Assembly (NCBI GenBank): GCA_003566335.1
Contig: PXDR01000196.1
Coordinates: 1-5,530 of the forward strand
Reading direction: 5' to 3'
From: Cyanobacteria bacterium T3Sed10_344R1
Lineage (GTDB): Bacteria > Cyanobacteriota > Cyanobacteriia > Phormidesmidales > Phormidesmidaceae
DNA length: 5,530 bases
Both the position numbers and the translations under genes were made by a program. This document shows positions 1 through 4,572 of the stretch, one piece after another (the stretch's first letter is position 1; each line of letters begins with the position of its first letter). Below the pieces are notes generated by a model. That model had not been told where the DNA came from. It searched no databases and saw only the letters and a program-made list of their open reading frames with translations.

Positions 1-620
1 CGCTGAATAAAGTCGTCATCGCGGTTCAGCAAGGCCGGGGGGCGAGCCGACATGGCTTCTTGCTGAATGTTTTCCCACTGCCGTTGCAGCGCTTCTAGAT
101 CTTCAATGATCGCTTCTTCCGCCACATCTTCGGCTTCGGTGCGCACCAGCAGCCCCATCCCAGCAGGCTTAATCAACACCGCTAGGGCGCGCAGCCGATG
201 CCGTTCCGGCTCCCGACTGATGCGACGGGATAGATTGACCCCCCGACCGTAGGGCATCAAGACCAGGTAGCGCCCCGGCAAACTAATGTTGCCGGTCAGC
301 CGAGGCCCTTTGTTGCCGGTGGGCTCCTTCATGATCTGCACCAGCACTTTTTGCTTCGGTGCCACTAACTCAGTGATGGAGGCCGCCGACCGCTTGAGCC
401 GCAGCGGGCCTAGGTCGGTCACGTGCATAAAGCCGTTGCGATCGCTATCCCCCAGGTTGACGAAGGCGGCGTCAATGCCGGGCAGCACGTTTTCAACCGT
501 GCCTAGATAGATGTCGCTGACTTGATGGGTACCGGTTGCAACAATTAGCTCCTGTATTTGTTCTTCTGAAAAAACGGCAGCAAGTCGATGCTGCTCTGCA
601 ATTACAATTTGCTTGGGCAT
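1..620 (-). CDS. rne: Ribonuclease E (Rne/Rng family), N-terminal part, cut by window edge
   Basis: Endoribonuclease that starts mRNA decay and processes structured RNAs in the cytoplasm. Only the first 206 codons are present; the gene continues past base 1. The protein starts MPKQIVIAEQHRLAAV and shows, in order, the N-terminal half of the RNase H-like fold (about 1-33), an S1 RNA-binding domain (about 35-115; F53, F64 and K104 align with E. coli F57, F67 and K112), and the start of the 5'-sensor region (G116, V120, R160, T161 align with E. coli G124, V128, R169, T170). The DNase I-like catalytic part and the C-terminal tail lie outside the window. The start is well fixed: an in-frame TGA (623-621) abuts the ATG, and a GAGG (631-628) sits 7 nt upstream. 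It follows rnj on the same strand but behind a terminator and its own promoter-like site, so I infer separate transcription. HIP1 copy at 438-445. Confidence 0.97.
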   Translation of the reverse strand, partial: MPKQIVIAEQHRLAAVFSEEQIQELIVATGTHQVSDIYLGTVENVLPGIDAAFVNLGDSDRNGFMHVTDLGPLRLKRSAASITELVAPKQKVLVQIMKEPTGNKGPRLTGNISLPGRYLVLMPYGRGVNLSRRISREPERHRLRALAVLIKPAGMGLLVRTEAEDVAEEAIIEDLEALQRQWENIQQEAMSARPPALLNRDDDFIQ

Positions 621-981
621 TCAAATTCCTCAAAGCGTGTCACCAGTCATACGCTGGGCTACCGCATCCCCCGTTCTCGCCAGGGGGAACTAACCGGCAT
701 AATGCACCAAACGCAGAGTAAAGCAATCCTCAAACCTAGGCCGACAGGTAGTCGCGAGACTTCAACCTGTGAAGCGATCAACTGGTTTTTCAACGACTCA
801 GTCCAAAAAATCCATCCCATCCGAGGGGATTTTTCTGACAACAGAAATCTTGGCACAGCCCAAGACTGAATAGAACTGAACGAGCAGTCTGCATTGCTGC
901 ATAAAAGAAAACTCGGTTCAGCACTCGCTGCTGACTGAATCGCCGATAGCCCTACGGCTATCACCTGCGACAGCACCATAA
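621..981 (-). promoter_or_regulatory. Putative long, structured 5' leader of rne
   Basis: No convincing gene fills this stretch between the rne promoter-like site and the rne start. Read on the minus strand it contains several inverted repeats: 945-962 (perfect 7-bp stem, 4-nt loop), 918-934 (6-bp stem, 5-nt loop), 849-864 (5-bp stem), 832-847 (6-bp stem, 4-nt loop), 806-834 (8-bp AU-rich stem ending in a U-run), 744-770 (6-bp stem, 3-nt bulge, 4-bp stem, 4-nt loop) and 667-688 (6-bp GC-rich stem, 36 nt before the rne GAGG). Self-cleavage in a long 5' UTR is the established way E. coli RNase E limits its own level. A similar role here is inference from leader length, hairpins and U-rich patches (805-810, 830-834). 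A 106-codon frame also crosses it (979-659) but shows no other sign of being a gene. Confidence 0.55.
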
Positions 982-1016
982 CAACGCATTATAGCGTTAT
1001 GGATACCACAAGCCTA
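976..1016 (-). promoter_or_regulatory. Probable rne promoter with perfect TATAAT -10 box
   Basis: A perfect TATAAT lies on the minus strand at 993-988, about 57 nt past the U-tract of the rnj terminator and in the right orientation for rne. It predicts a start near 981 and a leader of about 360 nt. No good -35 box is present; the hexamer at 17-nt spacing is TAGGCT, so an activator or alternative sigma factor may be needed. The -10 box forms the loop of an imperfect palindrome (976-1002) that could be an operator. The evidence is motif and position only. Confidence 0.5.
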
Positions 1017-1049
1017 GCGGTATAGCCAACCTTTTAGCACATTCATGCC

Positions 1050-1112
1050 AAAAAAGCATCCCCCAGCCCCCTCACCGCGTCGCAGGCACGGATTCAGAGG
1101 GCTGGGGGATGC
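1050..1112 (-). terminator. Intrinsic terminator of rnj
   Basis: A perfect 14-bp GC-rich stem (GCATCCCCCAGCCC at 1056-1069 against its complement at 1099-1112) closes a 29-nt loop. On the minus strand it is followed at once by six Ts (1055-1050). It starts 21 nt after the rnj TAA, the expected place for a Rho-independent terminator. The plus-strand side has no T-run, so it should act only on rnj transcription. It separates rnj from rne. Confidence 0.92.
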
Positions 1113-1133
1113 GGGGATTCACCCGGTGAGGGC

Positions 1134-3032
1134 TTAGGACGAGGCCGAAACGGCTGCGCGTCGAGCCGAGGACTTAGTGCGACGACGGCCTTGGCCTTGG
1201 GTGGGCTTACTTACCTCTGCCGGTTCAGGCTTGGTGTCATTCTGGGTGGGCTTACCCACTGTTACGGGCTCGGGCTTTGCACTGCCTTTAGCTGATTTGC
1301 CGCTGCCGACTTGATCACCTGCTTGGTCAGGGCGTTGCAGCAGAAAGACGAGCAGCGGATCGCTCTTGGGAAATTCCCGGCGCAGTGACCGCTTGAGATC
1401 GGTCTCAAGGAAGTACTGCAACGAGTCCCAGTTGATATCTGGGGGGGAGGCCGCAGCATCGCCACAAACCTCTGACCAGCGATCTTTCAGCCCGGATTCT
1501 AGACTCCGCAGCACCGTGTTGTTCAGCGACTTGAGGTCGCGGGTGGTGACCACGCCACGCAGATGCACAGCGGGTTGGGAGAGGAGCTGTCCCTGCCAGC
1601 CGACGGTGGCGGCTACGGTGACAATGCCGTCTTGGGCCAACTGCTGCCGCTCTTTCAGGGTGCCTTGGTTGACAACCCCAGTGCGGGATGCATCCACGAG
1701 CTCGATGCCTGACTTGACTTGACCCGCTTTCCGGATAGTCTCAGGGGTAATCTCAATGACGTCGCCGTTATCGATGATCACCATATTTTCGGCGGGAACG
1801 CCCATGCTTTGAGCCATTTCAGCGTGCTTCACCAGCATCCGGTGTTCGCCGTGGAAGGGCATGAACAGCTTGGGCCGGGTGAGGGCCAGCATCAGCTTGT
1901 GGTCTTCTTGGGCACCGTGACCGGAGACGTGAATCCCTTGGTTTTTGCCGTAGATCACCTTGGCCCCTTGCATCATCAGGTTGTCAATGGTGTTGACGAC
2001 GGAGATGGTGTTGCCGGGAATGGGGTTAGCGGAGAAGACGACCGTGTCTCCTCGCTTGATTTTGATCTGACGGTGGCTACCGTTGGAAATCCGGGTGAGC
2101 GCTGCCAATGGCTCACCTTGAGATCCGGTGGTGAGAATCAACGCCTTTTCGTCGGGGCATTTCCGCAGTTCGTTCAGGGGTTTGAACAAGTCATCGGGGC
2201 ATTTGATGTAGCCCAGATTCCGGGCGTGGGCAATCACGTTTAGCATGGAGCGACCGACGACGAAGACGGAGCGGCCCTGCTTTTGAGCAATGTCCAGGAT
2301 CATGTTGACCCGGTGGACAGAGGAGGAGAAGGTGGTGACCAGGATGCGACCATCGGCCTGGCTGAAGACCCGCTCTAGGTTGGGATATACCGACCGCTCA
2401 GAGGGGGTGTGGCCGGGCACTTCGGCGTTGGTGGAGTCGCTCATCAGGCACAACACGCCTTTTTCGCCATATTCGGCTAGGCGCTGGATGTCGAAGAACT
2501 CGCCATCCACCGGGGTGTGGTCAAACTTGAAGTCGCCGGTGTGAATCACTACGCCCACTGGGGTGTGAATCGCCACGCTGCAACTATCGGCGATGGAGTG
2601 GGTGTTGCGGATGTACTCCACCACAAAGGATTTACCGATGCGCACCATGTCCCGAGGGCGGACGGGGCGCAATTCGGTGCGATCGCTGACGCCTGCTTCG
2701 GCCAGTTTGCCTTCAAGCAGGGCCATGGCCAGCCGGGGGCCGTAGATCACGGGAATATCAAACTGCTTCAGGTGAAAGGCAATGCCGCCAATGTGGTCTT
2801 CGTGACCGTGGGTGACAATCATGCCTTTGATCTTGTGGCGGTTCTCCCGCAGGTAGGTGACGTCGGGCAGGACGATATTCACCCCGTGCATGCCGTCAGT
2901 GGGGAAGCCGAGACCGGCATCCAGCAGCATGATTTCGTCGTTGATTTCAAAGACGCAAGTATTTTTGCCAATCTCATGAAGACCACCCAGGGGGATGACT
3001 TTGAGGGCAGCTTGGGAATTGGATTGAGTCAT
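1134..3032 (-). CDS. rnj: Ribonuclease J (metallo-beta-lactamase/beta-CASP RNase)
   Basis: 5'-3' exoribonuclease with endonuclease activity, acting in mRNA decay and RNA maturation in the cytoplasm. From ATG 3032 (632 aa) it shows the metallo-beta-lactamase zinc motif HGHEDH (75-80), NTHS (H145), TGDFK (D167), SDSTN (198-202), the beta-CASP domain with TTFSSSVHRVN (233-243), SGHGAQEDH (370-378) and PFHGEHRM (392-399), then a C-terminal domain. All expected metal ligands are visible. The tail after about residue 575 is low-complexity and basic, with two KPEPxxVxKPTQ repeats and an arginine/serine-rich end. Start: the frame opens at TTG 3065 after an in-frame TGA, with ATGs at 3038 and 3032. 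None has a clear Shine-Dalgarno. MTQSNSQAALKVIPLGG fits the family's usual short N-terminus, so 3032 is preferred. It lies downstream of asd-dapA on the same strand across a long gap. HIP1 copy at 2679-2686. Confidence 0.97.
   Translation of the reverse strand: MTQSNSQAALKVIPLGGLHEIGKNTCVFEINDEIMLLDAGLGFPTDGMHGVNIVLPDVTYLRENRHKIKGMIVTHGHEDHIGGIAFHLKQFDIPVIYGPRLAMALLEGKLAEAGVSDRTELRPVRPRDMVRIGKSFVVEYIRNTHSIADSCSVAIHTPVGVVIHTGDFKFDHTPVDGEFFDIQRLAEYGEKGVLCLMSDSTNAEVPGHTPSERSVYPNLERVFSQADGRILVTTFSSSVHRVNMILDIAQKQGRSVFVVGRSMLNVIAHARNLGYIKCPDDLFKPLNELRKCPDEKALILTTGSQGEPLAALTRISNGSHRQIKIKRGDTVVFSANPIPGNTISVVNTIDNLMMQGAKVIYGKNQGIHVSGHGAQEDHKLMLALTRPKLFMPFHGEHRMLVKHAEMAQSMGVPAENMVIIDNGDVIEITPETIRKAGQVKSGIELVDASRTGVVNQGTLKERQQLAQDGIVTVAATVGWQGQLLSQPAVHLRGVVTTRDLKSLNNTVLRSLESGLKDRWSEVCGDAAASPPDINWDSLQYFLETDLKRSLRREFPKSDPLLVFLLQRPDQAGDQVGSGKSAKGSAKPEPVTVGKPTQNDTKPEPAEVSKPTQGQGRRRTKSSARRAAVSASS
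1197..1277 (-). repeat. In-frame KPEPxxVxKPTQ repeat in the RNase J tail
   Basis: Two copies of a 12-residue unit, KPEPVTVGKPTQ and KPEPAEVSKPTQ, are spaced at a 15-residue period (residues 586-597 and 601-612 from ATG 3032). At DNA level both share TGGGTGGGCTTAC on the plus strand. The length is a multiple of three and the frame is kept, which points to duplication of 45 nt within a disordered linker. Confidence 0.85.
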
Positions 3033-3364
3033 AGGCATGGGATTAACTGAGGTCAAAGTAAACAATCAAAAAAGAACGTCGCGGTGTGTTGGACAAATCT
3101 CAAACCTAGTTGGCTGCCAGAGGACTTCTAGGACGCGGTTAGGCCGCTATGGTTGGAGCCTGTTCCCGCTAGAAATCTGGTGAATTGGGACGGACGATTG
3201 GCAAAGGGGCCAATGTCAAAATCCAGCAGCGGTAGGTGGAGATGGGTTCAGCCGCTAGTTGAACCCGTCAAAGCTATTCAGTTGTTGGGAAAGCTGGAGA
3301 CTGGGAATGGCCTGAAGCCGCTTAGTCGTGATCTGGGTTGTGAGCGCTGGTTGGTGAACTGTCT

Positions 3365-3424
3365 TGGTTATGAGCTCTGTGGTTACGAGCTCTGTGGTTG
3401 CGAGCTCTGTGGTTGCGATCGCAG
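3365..3424. repeat. 15-nt tandem repeat, about four copies
   Basis: Units of 15 nt start at 3365, 3380, 3395 and 3410. The first three have the form TGGTTRYGAGCTCTG and differ at one or two positions; each carries the palindrome GAGCTC. The fourth keeps only its first half (TGGTTGCGA) and runs into a GCGATCGC octamer. The repeat is intergenic, between dapA and rnj. Confidence 0.93.
3414..3421. repeat. HIP1 octamer GCGATCGC
   Basis: Highly iterated palindrome of cyanobacterial genomes. This is the only intergenic copy; others are at 438-445 (rne), 2679-2686 (rnj), 4086-4093 and 4383-4390 (dapA). Confidence 0.95.
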
Positions 3425-3506
3425 CGGGTGATATTGATGCTCTAGCGGGTTTGAGAGACCTATCTTGGCTGTAGACCCTTCTAGGCTGGGTGTGGTCAGG
3501 CCATTT

Positions 3507-3540
3507 TGCGATGGGGCAACCGTGCGATGGGGCAACCGTG
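3507..3540. repeat. Perfect 16-nt tandem duplication
   Basis: TGCGATGGGGCAACCG occurs twice without a gap (3507-3522 and 3523-3538) and is followed by TG, the start of a third unit. It lies 35 nt past the dapA stop, in the 3' untranslated part. Two identical copies suggest a recent slippage duplication. Confidence 0.95.
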
Positions 3541-3574
3541 GCGCTTAGACCCCGGTTAGTCCTTCAGGGGGGCG

Positions 3575-4459
3575 TTAAACCAAGGCGAGTTCTGCCATTA
3601 CGGCCTTAACTTGGTCAATGACTTCGGCTTCGGGGGGGCAAAGCGGGGAACGCCCAACCCCAACAGACCAACCTTGTAGGGTTAATGCCGCCTTGACCGG
3701 AATCGGGTTTGCGGTCACGAACAGGGTTTTGAACAAGGAGAACAGCTTTAGATGTAGGGCTGTTGCCGCTTGAACTTGACCCACCGCAAAACTTTGAATC
3801 ATTTGCTGAATCTGGTCGCCTACCAGGTGACTGGCAACGCTGACAACGCCCGTTGCGCCCAGAGATAAGAGGGGCAAGGTGAGGGAATCATCGCCAGAGT
3901 AGATGGCAAAGTCGGCTGGGGTTTGTCGGCGAATAGCGCTGACTTGGTCTAGGTTGCCGCTGGCTTCTTTGACCGCCACTATACCCGGAATGGTTGCAAG
4001 CTTGGCAACGGTATCTGCCGCTAGATTCTGTCCGGTACGCCCTGGAACGTTATAGAGCATCATCGGCAGATCGGGAACTGCTTCTGCGATCGCACGATAG
4101 TGCTGATAAAGTCCAGCCTGGGGCGGTTTGTTGTAGTACGGCACAACTTGTAGCGTACCATCCAATCCTAGCTTACAGGCTTTGCGAGTGGCAGAAATTG
4201 CCTCGCGGGTGCAGTTAGATCCAGTTCCGGCAATGATCTTGGCCTTGCCCGCCACGGCTTTCTGCACGACCTGAAAGAGTTCGTACTCTTCATCCCAGGT
4301 CAGGGTGGGGGATTCCCCAGTCGTACCACAAACCACGAGGGCATCCGAACCGTGGTCGGCTAAGTGAACGGCCAGCTTTTCTGCGATCGCAAAATTGACC
4401 TGACCATCGGCATCAAACGGCGTCACCATAGCCGTTATCACCCGCCCAAAACTTACCAC
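3575..4459 (-). CDS. dapA: 4-hydroxy-tetrahydrodipicolinate synthase (DapA)
   Basis: Condenses pyruvate with aspartate semialdehyde, the first step committed to diaminopimelate and lysine; a cytoplasmic (beta/alpha)8-barrel enzyme. From GTG 4459 the protein has 294 aa, the usual family length, and begins (V)VSFGRVITAMVTPFD. Catalytic residues are all present: Schiff-base K164 (AVKEASGN), Y136 (LYNVPGRTG), T46 and T47 (CGTTGES), Y109, R141, matching E. coli K161, Y133, T44, T45, Y107, R138. The frame is open a further 35 codons to a GTG at 4564, but that extension looks unlike DapA and contains a nucleotide repeat, whereas GTG 4459 has a GAGGAG 9 nt upstream. It follows asd on the same strand by about 113 nt, so the product of asd feeds straight into this enzyme and co-transcription is likely. 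HIP1 copies at 4086 and 4383. Confidence 0.97.
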   Translation of the reverse strand: MVSFGRVITAMVTPFDADGQVNFAIAEKLAVHLADHGSDALVVCGTTGESPTLTWDEEYELFQVVQKAVAGKAKIIAGTGSNCTREAISATRKACKLGLDGTLQVVPYYNKPPQAGLYQHYRAIAEAVPDLPMMLYNVPGRTGQNLAADTVAKLATIPGIVAVKEASGNLDQVSAIRRQTPADFAIYSGDDSLTLPLLSLGATGVVSVASHLVGDQIQQMIQSFAVGQVQAATALHLKLFSLFKTLFVTANPIPVKAALTLQGWSVGVGRSPLCPPEAEVIDQVKAVMAELALV

Positions 4460-4468
4460 GCTGGAAAA

Positions 4469-4474
4469 CTCCTC
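4469..4474 (-). promoter_or_regulatory. Ribosome binding site deciding the dapA start
   Basis: GAGGAG on the minus strand, 9 nt before GTG 4459. This supports the short 294-aa DapA over the upstream GTG at 4564, which has only a poorly spaced GGA. Confidence 0.8.
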
Positions 4475-4480
4475 TGACTT

Positions 4481-4523
4481 GACCTGATTTTGACTTAATT
4501 TCGGCCCGACCGGATTTTGACTT
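4481..4523. repeat. 16-nt direct repeat in the asd-dapA gap
   Basis: GACCTGATTTTGACTT (4481-4496) and GACCGGATTTTGACTT (4508-4523) differ at one base and lie 27 nt apart start to start. Extra GACTT copies flank the pair at 4476 and 4524. It sits directly upstream of the dapA ribosome binding site on the minus strand, so it would be part of the dapA leader or asd-dapA spacer RNA. Its function is unknown. Confidence 0.9.
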
Positions 4524-4572
4524 GACTTGGCTCTGACGAAACAGCCGTCGCCACGGCAAGTCACTTCCGCTC

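Larger units (their letters stand above)
3033..3574. other. Long dapA-rnj intergenic region without a convincing gene
   Basis: About 540 nt separate the dapA stop from the rnj start. I find no recognisable protein, tRNA or known ncRNA. The only sizeable frame is on the plus strand (3153-3431, 92 codons from TTG). It has no Shine-Dalgarno, and its end is the translation of the 15-nt tandem repeat, so I do not call it. The stretch holds two unrelated tandem repeats (3365-3424 and 3507-3540). No clear promoter for rnj and no strong terminator for dapA could be seen, so either read-through from asd-dapA or a non-canonical promoter is possible. Confidence 0.7.

Noticed and set aside
67..510. Plus-strand frames over the rne segment
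   Set aside because: Antisense to the clear RNase E S1-domain sequence; low-complexity Arg/Ser products.
691..740. Second rne promoter (TTGCTT, 16 nt, CATTAT on the minus strand)
   Set aside because: Both boxes are poor matches and the upstream perfect TATAAT is better; kept only as an alternative.
621..1133. Whole rnj-rne gap as a possible mobile element remnant or tRNA-bearing spacer
   Set aside because: No transposase fragment, terminal inverted repeats, target duplication or cloverleaf with CCA/TTCRA signature was seen.
1711..1725. GACTTGACTTGAC in rnj resembling the GACTT repeats near dapA
   Set aside because: Codes for conserved GQVKSGIEL in RNase J; similarity is short and probably chance.
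1719..2243. 174-codon plus-strand frame antisense to rnj
   Set aside because: Lies fully inside the conserved RNase J coding sequence; its histidine/valine-rich product is a typical shadow of the opposite strand. The same holds for 2517-3050, 1366-1722 and 2290-2544.
3153..3431. 92-codon plus-strand frame ending in YELCGYELCGCELCG-like repeats
   Set aside because: TTG start without ribosome binding site; the cysteine-rich end is just the 15-nt tandem repeat in translation; no recognisable domain.
3534..3570. Possible dapA terminator (AACCG/CGGTT at 3534-3557 or CCCC/GGGG at 3550-3570)
   Set aside because: Stems of only four or five pairs with large loops and no T-run on the minus strand.
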